From Roseovarius salincola (GTDB taxonomy: Bacteria > Pseudomonadota > Alphaproteobacteria > Rhodobacterales > Rhodobacteraceae): DNA of 64,000 nucleotides. Under the pieces are notes generated by a model. It did no database searches. It was not told the DNA's origin and saw only the letters and a list, made by a program, of their open reading frames with translations. The stretch lies in NCBI RefSeq assembly GCF_026891095.1, contig NZ_JAPTNL010000001.1, positions 62,001 to 126,000 on the forward strand, written 5' to 3'. Both the position numbers and the translations under genes were made by a program. Every line of letters begins with the position of its first letter. Positions within the stretch are counted from its first letter, which is position 1. Positions 44,025-52,819 of this stretch are shown piece by piece.

Positions 44025-44657
44025 ATGGGATTTCACGAGATACGCTTTCCGGCGAACCTGAGCTTCGGGTCGGTCGGCGGGCCGGAGCGGCACACGGATA
44101 TTGTGACGCTGGCCAACGGCTTTGAGGAGCGCAACACCCCCTGGCGGCATTCGCGCCGCCGCTATGACGCGGGCGCGGCGATGCGCAGCCTTGAGGATAT
44201 CGAGGCGCTGATCGCCTTTTTCGAGGCCCGCCGGGGCCAGGTCCACGGCTTTCGCTGGAAGGACTGGGCCGATTACAAGTCCTGCGGCGCAGGCGCGGCG
44301 CCGGGCCATGAGGATCAGGTCATCGCCATCGGCGACGATGAAACACCGGCGTTCCCGCTCATCAAGACCTACCGCTCGGGCGCGGAAAGCTATGAGCGCC
44401 CGATTACCAAGCCGGTCAGGGGATCGCTGCGGGTGGCGCTGGACGGCGAGATCCAGCAGGAGGGCATCCATTTCGATGTGGACGCGACCACGGGGCTTTT
44501 GACCTTTGGTCATCCGCCGGATGCGGGTGTGGTCATCACGGCAGGCTATGAGTTCGACGTGCCGGTGCGGTTCGATACGGATCGGCTGCATATCAGCATG
44601 GCCAGCTTCCAGGCGGGCGAGGTGCCAGATGTGCCGATCGTGGAGTTGCGGTCATGA
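44025..44657 (+). CDS. GTA g12: distal tail protein (DUF2460)
   Basis: A 210-residue DUF2460/TIGR02217 protein. Conserved motifs are FHEIRFPANLSFGSVGGPE at the N-terminus, RGQVHGFRWKDWADY and PVRGSLRVALDGEIQQ in the middle, and the ending DVPIVELRS. In RcGTA this is the distal tail ring at the tube end. The stop overlaps g13 by ATGA. Confidence 0.93.
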   Translation: MGFHEIRFPANLSFGSVGGPERHTDIVTLANGFEERNTPWRHSRRRYDAGAAMRSLEDIEALIAFFEARRGQVHGFRWKDWADYKSCGAGAAPGHEDQVIAIGDDETPAFPLIKTYRSGAESYERPITKPVRGSLRVALDGEIQQEGIHFDVDATTGLLTFGHPPDAGVVITAGYEFDVPVRFDTDRLHISMASFQAGEVPDVPIVELRS

Positions 44658-45544
44658 GCGGGGGCGAAGAGGGGCTGAAGGCCCATCTGAAAAGCGGCAC
44701 CACCACGACCTGCCGCTGCTGGGCGCTGGAGCGGCGCGACGGGCTGGTGCTGGGTTTTACCGATCACGATGCTCCGCTGGAATTCGAGGGCATCAAATTT
44801 CGCGCCGATACCGGGTTGAGCGCGCTGGCATTGCAGCAGAGCACCGGGCTGTCGGTGGACAACACCGAGGCGCTGGGCGCGCTGAGCGATGCGGCGATCA
44901 CCGAAGCGGATATCGAGGCGGGCCGCCTTGACGGGGCGGAGCTGCGCGCCTGGCTGGTCAACTGGGCCGATCCCGGGCAGCGCCAGTTGCAGTTCCGGGG
45001 TCATATCGGCGAGATTCGCCGCGCCGGCGGCGCTTTCGAGGCGGAGCTGAGGGGCCTTACCGACATTCTGAATGTGCCGATGGGGCGGGTCTATCAGAAA
45101 CCTTGCAGTGCGATCCTCGGCGATGCGGCTTGCAGGTTCGATCTGACGACGCCGGGTTATCGCGTCGATCTGGCGGTCGAGGCCGTCGAGGACCGCCGGG
45201 TGTTCCGCTTTGCCGCGCTCGCGACCGCCGCCGAGGGCTGGTTCAGATATGGGCTGCTGGAGGCCAGGAGTGGCGCGGGTGCGGGCCTTTCGGGCAGCAT
45301 CAAGCGCGACCGGATCGCAGCGGGCGAGCGGGTGATCGAGCTTTGGCATCCGCTGCGCGCCGAGATCGTGCCGGGCGATGCGCTGCGGCTGGTGGCGGGC
45401 TGTGACAAGGAGATGGACACCTGCCGGCGGAAGTTTGAGAACATCAGGAACTTTCAAGGCTTTCCGGATATTCCGGGCGATGACTGGTCGATCAGCGATC
45501 CGTCACGCGCCGGGCGTCTGGATGGCGGGAGCCGCCGCCGATGA
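44654..45544 (+). CDS. GTA g13: tail hub protein (DUF2163) with cysteine cluster
   Basis: A 296-residue DUF2163/BR0599-type hub protein. The cysteines Cys20, Cys22, Cys151, Cys160, Cys250 and Cys257 (TTCRCWALERRDG; KPCSAILGDAACRFD; GCDKEMDTCRRKF) are conserved; in the RcGTA structure the hub binds an iron-sulfur cluster, and these residues include the expected ligands. The FENIRNFQGFPDIPGDDW ending is diagnostic. Both ends overlap neighbouring genes by 4 bases. Confidence 0.92.
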   Translation: MSGGEEGLKAHLKSGTTTTCRCWALERRDGLVLGFTDHDAPLEFEGIKFRADTGLSALALQQSTGLSVDNTEALGALSDAAITEADIEAGRLDGAELRAWLVNWADPGQRQLQFRGHIGEIRRAGGAFEAELRGLTDILNVPMGRVYQKPCSAILGDAACRFDLTTPGYRVDLAVEAVEDRRVFRFAALATAAEGWFRYGLLEARSGAGAGLSGSIKRDRIAAGERVIELWHPLRAEIVPGDALRLVAGCDKEMDTCRRKFENIRNFQGFPDIPGDDWSISDPSRAGRLDGGSRRR

Positions 45545-45996
45545 GCATCGCAAGCGAAAGTGTCGGCGAACGCGCGGCGCGCGCGGCGCGGCGCTGGATC
45601 GGCACGCCCTACCGCCACCAGGCCAGTTGCCGGGGCGCGGGCTGCGATTGCCTGGGGCTGGTGCGTGGGGTCTGGCGCGACATCCTGGGGCATGAACCCG
45701 AGGCGCCGCCGCCCTACAGCATGGACTGGAGCGAACCGAGCCGCGACGAGGTGCTCTGGCGCGCGGCGACACGCCACCTGGTGGCGCGGCCGCTGGACAG
45801 CGAGGCACCGGGCGACGTGCTGCTTTTCCGCATGCGCGAGGGCGCGGTCGCCAAACATCTGGGCATTGCCGGCCATGTCGGCGAGGCGGCCAGTTTCATT
45901 CACGCATATTCGGACCACGCGGTGCTGGAAAGCCCGCTGACGCCGCCCTGGCGGGCGCGCATCGTGGCCCGGTTTTCCTTTCCGCAGGAGGTTTAG
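45541..45996 (+). CDS. GTA g14: NlpC/P60 family cell-wall peptidase
   Basis: A 151-residue cysteine peptidase. The catalytic Cys37 is in RGAGCDCLGLVRGVW, preceded by GTPYRHQASC, and the catalytic His is in AKHLGIAG. It is presumably carried by the tail tip to cut peptide cross-links in the recipient peptidoglycan during DNA injection. It overlaps g13 by 4 bases and precedes g15 by 3 bases. Confidence 0.93.
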   Translation: MSIASESVGERAARAARRWIGTPYRHQASCRGAGCDCLGLVRGVWRDILGHEPEAPPPYSMDWSEPSRDEVLWRAATRHLVARPLDSEAPGDVLLFRMREGAVAKHLGIAGHVGEAASFIHAYSDHAVLESPLTPPWRARIVARFSFPQEV

Positions 45997-45999
45997 GGC

Positions 46000-48900
46000 A
46001 TGGCGACGATACTTCTTTCGGCAGCGGGGGCAGCGATTGGCGGCTCCGTCGGCGGCACGGTCCTGGGGCTGTCGATGGCGACGGTCGGGCGGTTCGCCGG
46101 GGCGATGATCGGGCGTTCGATCGACCAGCGGCTGATGGGCGGGGGCTCGGAAACGGTGGAAACGGGGCGTGTCTCGCGGCTGCGCCTGACCGGAGCGGGC
46201 GAGGGCGATGCCATCGCGCAGGTCTATGGGCGCATGCGGGTGGCCGGGCAGGTGATCTGGGCGACGGAGTTTCGCGAAAAGGTGCGCGTGATCCAGGGCA
46301 GCAGCACCGAGAGCGGCGGCGGCGGCAAGGGCTCGGCGCCGCCGCCGCCCGAAGAACCCACCGAGCGGGTCTACAGGTATTTCGTGAGCCTGGCCATCGC
46401 GCTGTGCGAGGGAGAGATTTCCCATGTGGGCCGGGTCTGGGCCGATGGCCATGAGATCGCCCGCGACAGCCTTGACATGCGGGTCTATCGCGGCACGCGC
46501 GGCCAGCGGCCCGACCCCACGATCGAGGCGGTCGAGGGCGCGGGAAAGGTACCGGCCTATCGCGGCACCGCATATGTGGTGATCGAATCCCTGGGGCTGC
46601 GGCGGTTCGGCAACCGGGTGCCGCAATTCACCTTCGAGGTGATGCGCCCCGCGCCGCGCGATCAGCCCGACGCCGAACTTGATCCGCCCCACGGAATGCG
46701 CGGCGTCGCGCTGCTGCCCGGCAGCGGCGAATACGCGCTGGCGACGCGGCGCGTCCGGATGGATTACGGCCCCGGCAAGGGCAAGGTGGTGAATGTGAAT
46801 TCGCCCTCGGGCAAGACGGATTTCGCCACCTCGCTCGAGAGTCTGCAGGGCGAGTTGCCCCAATGCCGGACCACTGCGCTGATCGTGAGCTGGTTCGGGC
46901 GCGATCTGCGCTGCGGTGTGTGCAAGATTCGTCCCAGGGTCGAGAAGAAGAAGTATGATTCCGTCAACATGCCCTGGATGGTCTGCGGGCAGGCACGCGG
47001 CGATGCAGGCCGGGTGGCGCGAGACGACAACGGGCGTCCGATCTATGGCGGCACGCCTGACGACCGCTCCGTGATCCAGGCGATCCGCGCGCTCAGGCGA
47101 GCCGGGCAGGACGTGATGTATTATCCCTTCATCCTGATGGATCAGAAGGCCGGAAACGGGCGGCCCGATCCCTATAGCGATGCGCCCGATCAGCCCAAGC
47201 TGCCCTGGCGCGGGCGGATCACCCTTTCGGTCGCGCCGGGGCGGCCGGGCAGCCCGGATGGCACGTCGCAGGCCGAAGCCGAGGTGGCGGCGTTCTTTGG
47301 CACCGCGCGGGCCTCGGATTTCAGCGAGGTCAGTGACTCGGACACGGACGAGCCGGAGGGCATCGTGGTGCCTGCCGGCAGCCCCTGGGACCCCAATTTC
47401 TTCTATGAGAAAGAGAGCTTCACCAGCGCCGCGCTGAACCTGATCCAGCCGCCGAAGGCCAAGATCACGAGCCCCGTGATCTATAGCGGGCCAGACGAGT
47501 GGAGCTATCGCCGATTCGTGCTGCACCAGGCGGCGCTGTGCCGTGCGGCGGGCGGTGTCGAAAGCTTCTGCATCGGATCCGAGATGCGCGGGCTGACCCA
47601 GATCCGCGGCCCCGGCAACAGCTTTCCGGCGGTCGCGCAGCTGATCTCGCTGACCCGTGAGGTGCGCAAGATCCTGGGGTCGGGCGTGAAGATCGGCTAT
47701 GCCGCAGACTGGTCGGAATATGCGGGTTATCAGCCGGGCAATGGCGACCGTTTCTTTCATCTCGATCCGCTGTGGGCGCATGACGATATCGATTTCGTGG
47801 GGATCGACAATTATATGCCGCTCAGCGACTGGCGCGAGGGGCATGATCATCTGGACGCGCAGGACTGGGATTCGATCCACGATCTGGGCTATCTGCAATC
47901 CAATATCGAGGGCGGCGAGGGGTATGACTGGTATTACCGCACGCCCGAGGCGCGCGCCGCCCAGATCCGCACGCCGATCAGCGACGACGCCCATGGCGAG
48001 CCATGGGTCTGGCGCTTCAAGGATATCCGCAACTGGTGGAGCCATCACCACCATGACCGGGTGAATGGCGAGCGCGCGGATATGCCGACGCCCTGGATTC
48101 CGCAATCCAAGCCGATCCGCTTTACGGAATATGGCTGCGCGGCGATCGACAAGGGCACCAACCAGCCCAATGTCTTTCTCGATCCGAAATCCTCGGAGTC
48201 GCATATGCCGTATCATTCCGACGGGCAGCGCGACGAGCTGATCCAGCTGCAATATCTGCGCGCGATGGCGGGCTATTGGACCGATCCGGCCAACAATCCC
48301 GTTTCGCCCATCTACGAGGCGGAGATGGTGGATTGGGATCATGCCTGCGCCTGGGCCTGGGATGCACGACCGTTCCCGTTCTTTCCCGACGACCAGAAGC
48401 TGTGGAGCGATGGGAAGAATTACGCGCGGGGGCATTGGCTCAACGGGCGGATGTCGGCGCGCCGGCTGTCTTCGGTGGTGGATGAGGTGACGGCGCGCGC
48501 GGGGCTTGCCCATTGCGATACACGCGGGTTGCACGGGCATCTGCGCGGCTACCTGGTGGATCAGGTCGATGCGGCGCGCGGCGCGCTTCAGCCGCTGATG
48601 CTGCGCTACGGGTTCGACGCGGTGGAGCGCGACGGGGTGCTGTCGTTTCGCCTGCGCGACGGGCGGGTGGATCACCGGCTGGACCTTGAATGCCTCGCGC
48701 GCCACCCGGAGATGGACGGCATCCTTGAGGAAAGCCGCGGCAATGCGGCGGAACTGGCGGGCCGTGTGCGGCTGCGCTTTGTCGAGGCGGATGGTGATTA
48801 CGCGGTGCTCGCCGAAGAGGCGATCATGCCCGACGAGACCAGCCATGCGGTTTCGGGGTCGGAAATGCCGCTGGCGATGACCCGCGCCGAGGGGCGCGAG

Positions 48901-50103
48901 ACGGTGGAGCGCTGGCTGTCGGAATCGCGGGTGGCCACGGACGGGGTGCGCCTGTGCCTGCCGCCTTCACGCCTGGAGGCGGGGGCGGGAGATGTGATCG
49001 CCCTTCCCGAGCAGGGCGGCGAGGGGTTGTTCCGCATCGACCGCGTCGAGCACCTGGGACAGTCGCAGCGCATCGAGGCGGTGCGCATCGAACCCGAGAC
49101 CTATCGCCCGGCCGCGTTTTCCGGGCGCGCCGCTTCGGCGGCCAGGTCCCGCGCCTTTGCCGTGCCGGTGACGGTGACGCCGTTCTTCCTGGACCTGCCG
49201 CTCATGAGCGGTGCCGAGGTGCCCCATGCGCCGCATCTGGCGGTCACCGCCGATCCATGGCCGGGCGGCGCCGCGCTTTATGCGTCGGATGTGGATGCGC
49301 GCTATGGGCTCAACCGTGTCGTCTCGTCGCGCGCGCCCGTCGGGATCACCGAAAACGCCCTGCCGGCGGCGCAGCCGGGGCTGATCGACAGGGGCGAGGG
49401 GCTTCGGGTGCGGATGCTGAGCGGGGCGCTGGAAAGCGTGAGCAATGAGTCGCTTCTGGGGGGGGCAAACCTCTGTGCGATCGGCGATGGCACGCCCGAC
49501 GGCTGGGAGCTGTTCCAGTTCCGCGATGCCGAGCTGGTGGACGAGGATATCTATCTGCTGCGCAACCGCTTGCGCGGTCAGCTTGGCACCGATGCGGCGA
49601 TGAGCGGGGGCTGGCCCGGGGGCTCTTACGTGGTGCGGCTGGATGGCAGCGCGCGCCAGATCGCTTTGCCCGAGGCCAAGCGCGGGCTGGTGCGGTTCTA
49701 CCGGATCGGCCCGGCGGACCGGGGGGTGGACGATCCGGCCTATCTGGGTGCGCGGCTGGGATTCCACGGGATTGGCCTGCGGCCATTGTCGCCGGTGCAT
49801 CTGCGCCTGAGTGGCGCGCCGGGGCAGGACATGACCCTGAGCTGGATCCGGCGCACGCGGATCAGCGGCGACCGATGGGAGGCGCCCGATGTGCCGCTGG
49901 GCGAGGAAAGCGAAACCTATGTCGTGCGGGTGATGCAAGGCGGCGCGGTGCTGCGCGAAGAGATGACCGGACAGGCCGAATGGACCTATGGCGCAGAAGC
50001 GCAGGCACTGGATGGGGTGAGCGGGGGCTTTACCTTGCAGGTGGCGCAGGTCTCGGCGCATTTCGGGGCGGGTGTGTTCGCGGCGCTGGACGTGCCGGGC
50101 TGA
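46000..50103 (+). CDS. GTA g15: megatron, host-interaction tail tip protein
   Basis: A 1367-residue protein closing the cluster. The N-terminus contains a hydrophobic Gly/Ala region (AAGAAIGGSVGGTVLGLS). The middle carries the GTA TIM-barrel-like domain (about 430-740: AGGVESFCIGSEMRGLTQI, KIGYAADWSEYAGY, DIDFVGIDNYMPLSDW) and the C-terminal half the phage tail-3-like region. In RcGTA the megatron forms a trimeric tip that contacts and penetrates the recipient envelope. Length is close to the R. capsulatus protein. Confidence 0.95.
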   Translation: MATILLSAAGAAIGGSVGGTVLGLSMATVGRFAGAMIGRSIDQRLMGGGSETVETGRVSRLRLTGAGEGDAIAQVYGRMRVAGQVIWATEFREKVRVIQGSSTESGGGGKGSAPPPPEEPTERVYRYFVSLAIALCEGEISHVGRVWADGHEIARDSLDMRVYRGTRGQRPDPTIEAVEGAGKVPAYRGTAYVVIESLGLRRFGNRVPQFTFEVMRPAPRDQPDAELDPPHGMRGVALLPGSGEYALATRRVRMDYGPGKGKVVNVNSPSGKTDFATSLESLQGELPQCRTTALIVSWFGRDLRCGVCKIRPRVEKKKYDSVNMPWMVCGQARGDAGRVARDDNGRPIYGGTPDDRSVIQAIRALRRAGQDVMYYPFILMDQKAGNGRPDPYSDAPDQPKLPWRGRITLSVAPGRPGSPDGTSQAEAEVAAFFGTARASDFSEVSDSDTDEPEGIVVPAGSPWDPNFFYEKESFTSAALNLIQPPKAKITSPVIYSGPDEWSYRRFVLHQAALCRAAGGVESFCIGSEMRGLTQIRGPGNSFPAVAQLISLTREVRKILGSGVKIGYAADWSEYAGYQPGNGDRFFHLDPLWAHDDIDFVGIDNYMPLSDWREGHDHLDAQDWDSIHDLGYLQSNIEGGEGYDWYYRTPEARAAQIRTPISDDAHGEPWVWRFKDIRNWWSHHHHDRVNGERADMPTPWIPQSKPIRFTEYGCAAIDKGTNQPNVFLDPKSSESHMPYHSDGQRDELIQLQYLRAMAGYWTDPANNPVSPIYEAEMVDWDHACAWAWDARPFPFFPDDQKLWSDGKNYARGHWLNGRMSARRLSSVVDEVTARAGLAHCDTRGLHGHLRGYLVDQVDAARGALQPLMLRYGFDAVERDGVLSFRLRDGRVDHRLDLECLARHPEMDGILEESRGNAAELAGRVRLRFVEADGDYAVLAEEAIMPDETSHAVSGSEMPLAMTRAEGRETVERWLSESRVATDGVRLCLPPSRLEAGAGDVIALPEQGGEGLFRIDRVEHLGQSQRIEAVRIEPETYRPAAFSGRAASAARSRAFAVPVTVTPFFLDLPLMSGAEVPHAPHLAVTADPWPGGAALYASDVDARYGLNRVVSSRAPVGITENALPAAQPGLIDRGEGLRVRMLSGALESVSNESLLGGANLCAIGDGTPDGWELFQFRDAELVDEDIYLLRNRLRGQLGTDAAMSGGWPGGSYVVRLDGSARQIALPEAKRGLVRFYRIGPADRGVDDPAYLGARLGFHGIGLRPLSPVHLRLSGAPGQDMTLSWIRRTRISGDRWEAPDVPLGEESETYVVRVMQGGAVLREEMTGQAEWTYGAEAQALDGVSGGFTLQVAQVSAHFGAGVFAALDVPG

Positions 50104-50125
50104 GGCTGGGCGGCGGCGCGGCCGA

Positions 50126-50464
50126 TCAGCCGCGGGCGCAGTCCACGCAGCGCGTCGCCGCCGGGTCAAGCTCAAGGCGCCCCGGCGCGATGTCCTCGCC
50201 GCAGCTGTCGCAATAGCCGAACTCGCCCGCGTCGATGCGGGCGAGCGCGGCGCGCAGTCTTTTGCGCTCGGTCTGGCGCCGCGCATGGGTGGCCTTGGCC
50301 ATCGCCTGATTTTGCAGCGCGTCCTGACGGCTGAGCCGCCCCACCGCCTGTTGGTCGAGCGTCACCGTGGCCTGACCAGAGCGGCCCAGCTGGTCCTCGC
50401 GATCCAGCGCATCGAGGCGGGTTTCGATCAATGCGCGGTAATGCGCGCCGGACGTGTCATTCAT
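50126..50464 (-). CDS. DksA/TraR-family C4 zinc finger protein
   Basis: A 112-residue protein. The first 70 residues are a long alpha helix/coiled coil (RLRAALARIDAGEFGYC is its end) and the four cysteines CDSCG...RCVDC (about 85-109) form the C4 zinc finger of the DksA/TraR family. Family members bind the RNA polymerase secondary channel and alter promoter response. This is a short, DksA-like paralogue (E. coli DksA has 151 residues). It is transcribed divergently from cysE, and convergent with GTA g15. Confidence 0.85.
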   Translation of the reverse strand: MNDTSGAHYRALIETRLDALDREDQLGRSGQATVTLDQQAVGRLSRQDALQNQAMAKATHARRQTERKRLRAALARIDAGEFGYCDSCGEDIAPGRLELDPAATRCVDCARG

Positions 50465-50494
50465 GCCCGTTATTCCTTCAATCACAGCTTTGCG

Positions 50495-50523
50495 TTTTGC
50501 TCGCTCTGCGGGTCTGCTATATT
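50495..50523 (+). promoter_or_regulatory. Candidate sigma-70 promoter of cysE
   Basis: TTTTGC (50495-50500) and TATATT (50518-50523) are spaced by 17 bases, 26 bases before the cysE ATG. Confidence 0.45.
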
Positions 50524-50548
50524 CAAGCACGGACTCAGGAGAATTCAA

Positions 50549-51373
50549 ATGGCCGAAACCCGCGCGAAACTTGCCGAACTCGACCCGGTCTGGGGGCGTA
50601 TCCGCACCGAGGCCGGAGAGGCGATCGACCATGAGCCGCTGCTGGGCGGGGTCATTCATTCGTCGATCCTGCACCACAAGACGCTGGAATCGGCGCTGGC
50701 CTACCGGATTTCGCTGAAGCTGGCCTCGAGCGAGATGCCCGAGCAGATCCTGCGGGAAATCTGCGATGTGGCCTATGCCGAGGACCGCAGCATTTCCATC
50801 GCCGCGCGCGCCGATATCGTCGCGGTCCATGACCGCGATCCGGCCTGCGACCGGTTCATCCAGCCGATGCTGTTCTTCAAGGGCTTTCAGGCCATTCAGG
50901 CTTATCGCGTGTCCCATTGGCTGTGGCGCGAGGGGCGGCGCGACATGGCGCGGTTTTTCCAGATGCGCGCATCGGAAGTGTTCGGAATCGACATTCACCC
51001 GGCGGCACGGATCGGCAAGGGGATCATGATCGACCACGCCCATTCCATCGTGATCGGCGAAACGGCGGTGGTGGGCGATAATGTGTCGATGCTGCATTCG
51101 GTCACCCTGGGCGGGACCGGCAAGGAAGAAGAGGACCGCCACCCCAAGATCGGCAACGGTGTTCTGATCGGCGCCGGGGCCAAGGTTCTGGGCAATATCC
51201 GGGTGGGAAACTGCTCGCGCATCGCGGCGGGTTCGGTGGTGCTGCAAGAGGTGCCGCCCTGCAAGACCGTGGCGGGCGTTCCGGCCAAGATCGTTGGCGA
51301 AGCGGGCTGCGATCAGCCCTCGGTCAGCATGGATCAGTTGTTGGGCACCAAAGGGTCAACGTCAGAGGACTGA
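50549..51373 (+). CDS. cysE: Serine O-acetyltransferase
   Basis: A 274-residue CysE, which acetylates serine with acetyl-CoA in the first step of cysteine synthesis. The N-terminal helical domain (1-140) is followed by the left-handed beta helix hexapeptide repeat with IDIHPAARIGKGIMIDHAHSIVIGETAVVGDNVSMLHSVTLGGTGK and the ending VAGVPAKIVG. The catalytic His-Asp pair is in DHAHS. AGGAG precedes ATG at 7 bases. It is convergent with pdhC and followed by a shared terminator. Confidence 0.95.
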   Translation: MAETRAKLAELDPVWGRIRTEAGEAIDHEPLLGGVIHSSILHHKTLESALAYRISLKLASSEMPEQILREICDVAYAEDRSISIAARADIVAVHDRDPACDRFIQPMLFFKGFQAIQAYRVSHWLWREGRRDMARFFQMRASEVFGIDIHPAARIGKGIMIDHAHSIVIGETAVVGDNVSMLHSVTLGGTGKEEEDRHPKIGNGVLIGAGAKVLGNIRVGNCSRIAAGSVVLQEVPPCKTVAGVPAKIVGEAGCDQPSVSMDQLLGTKGSTSED

Positions 51374-51383
51374 AGCCGCAATG

Positions 51384-51420
51384 AAAAAGCCCCGCCGGGA
51401 TGATCCCTGGCGGGGCTTTC
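51384..51420. terminator. Bidirectional terminator between cysE and pdhC
   Basis: AAAGCCCCGCC and GGCGGGGCTTT arms around a 12-base loop, with A- and T-tracts on both sides, between the convergent genes. Confidence 0.85.
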
Positions 51421-51453
51421 GTGTCTGTCGGGATGCGGCAAGGCCCGCTTCAA

Positions 51454-52806
51454 TCAGGCAAGCATCACCATCGGGTTTTCCAGGTTCTCGACGATATGCT
51501 GAAGCAATTCGGCCCCGAGCGCGCCGTCGATCACCCGGTGATCGACGCTGAGTGTCACCGACATCACCGTAGCCACGGACAATTCGTCATCCTTGCCGAC
51601 GACTGGTTTCTTTACGCCGGCGCCGACCGCGAGGATTGCCCCATGAGGCGGGTTGATCACGGCGTCGAAATTGTCGATCCCGAACATGCCGAGATTGGAA
51701 ACCGCGAAGGTGCCGCCCTGGTATTCACCCGGCGAGAGCTTGCGATCGCGCGCCCGCGCGGCAAGGTCTTTCATCTCGGTGGACAGGGCCGACAGCGATT
51801 TCGCGTCGGCGTCCTTGAGGACCGGGGTGAAGAGCCCGCCCTCGATGGCGACCGCCACGGCCACGTCCGACGGCGTGAGCTGCAACACGCGGTCCCCGGC
51901 CCAGACGGCATTGGCGGCGGGCACGGCCTGAAGCGCGAGGGCACAGGCCTTGATGATGAAATCGTTGACGCTGAGCTTCACGCCGCGCGATTCAAGCTGG
52001 GCGTTCAGCTCGCTGCGGAATTTCAGCAGCGCATCAAGGCGGATGTCGCGGCGCAGGTAGAAATGCGGCACGGTCTGCTTGGACTCGGTCAGGCGGGCGG
52101 CGATGGTCTTGCGCATCCCGTCCAGCTTGATTTCCTGATACTCGCGCCCCTCATACATGGCCGCGACCGCATCGGCGGAGGCACCGGCGGGCATCTGTGC
52201 GGCGGCTGCGGGCGCGCTGCCGGCGGGGGCCGCCTGATCCGCGTGGGCGGTGTCGGCGCGGGCAGGGGCGCTGGCGCCTTCCAGATCGGCCTTGACGATG
52301 CGCCCGCGCGGCCCTGAGCCTTCGACCTGCGTGAGGTCGATGCCCTTGTCGGCGGCGATGCGGCGCGCGAGGGGCGAGGCGAAGACGCGCTCGCCGCTGG
52401 AATCGCGGGGCGCGGCGGGTGCGGCGGTGGTTGAGTCCGCACCAGTGTCCGCGCCTGAGCCGGACCCTTTCGGGGCGGATGTGTCGGCCTGCTGCTCTGG
52501 GTCATCCTCGCCGCCCGAGGCCTTCGGGGCGGGCGATGCGCTGTCGATGTCGCTGGCGCTTTCGCCTTCTTCCAGCAGCACGGCGATGGGGGTGTTCACC
52601 TTCACGCCCTCGCTGCCCTCGGCGATCAGGATCTTGCCGATGGTGCCCTCGTCGACCGCTTCGAATTCCATCGTTGCCTTGTCGGTTTCGATCTCGGCCA
52701 GAAGGTCACCGGAATTGACGGTGTCGCCTTCCTTGACCAGCCATTTCGCCAGGGTGCCTTCTTCCATTGTCGGTGACAGGGCGGGCATCAGGATTTCGGT
52801 GGGCAT
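51454..52806 (-). CDS. pdhC: Pyruvate dehydrogenase E2, dihydrolipoamide acetyltransferase
   Basis: A 450-residue E2 subunit. Residues 1-78 are a lipoyl domain with the modified Lys43 in ETDKATMEF; residues 85-130 are an Ala/Asp/Pro linker; residues 135-175 are the peripheral-subunit-binding domain ([30 protein letters not shown]); and the C-terminal catalytic domain ends with the active-site block [19 protein letters not shown]. It transfers acetyl groups from E1 to CoA. Last gene of pdhA-pdhB-pdhC on the minus strand, 13 bases behind pdhB. Confidence 0.97.
   Translation of the reverse strand: MPTEILMPALSPTMEEGTLAKWLVKEGDTVNSGDLLAEIETDKATMEFEAVDEGTIGKILIAEGSEGVKVNTPIAVLLEEGESASDIDSASPAPKASGGEDDPEQQADTSAPKGSGSGADTGADSTTAAPAAPRDSSGERVFASPLARRIAADKGIDLTQVEGSGPRGRIVKADLEGASAPARADTAHADQAAPAGSAPAAAAQMPAGASADAVAAMYEGREYQEIKLDGMRKTIAARLTESKQTVPHFYLRRDIRLDALLKFRSELNAQLESRGVKLSVNDFIIKACALALQAVPAANAVWAGDRVLQLTPSDVAVAVAIEGGLFTPVLKDADAKSLSALSTEMKDLAARARDRKLSPGEYQGGTFAVSNLGMFGIDNFDAVINPPHGAILAVGAGVKKPVVGKDDELSVATVMSVTLSVDHRVIDGALGAELLQHIVENLENPMVMLA
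52543..52806 (-). repeat. Lipoyl-domain coding repeat, pdhC copy
   Basis: The first 88 codons of pdhC and of pdhB (53954-54217) encode nearly the same lipoyl domain, and the DNA of the two stretches is nearly identical, including silent positions in the last 200 bases. This suggests recent duplication or ongoing gene conversion. Confidence 0.8.
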
Positions 52807-52819
52807 CGCTCGTGTCTCC

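Noticed and set aside
45454..48846. Open frame of about 1130 codons on the minus strand opposite GTA g14-g15
   Set aside because: Antisense of conserved GTA genes, with Arg/His/Gly/Ala-rich composition typical of GC-rich shadow frames.
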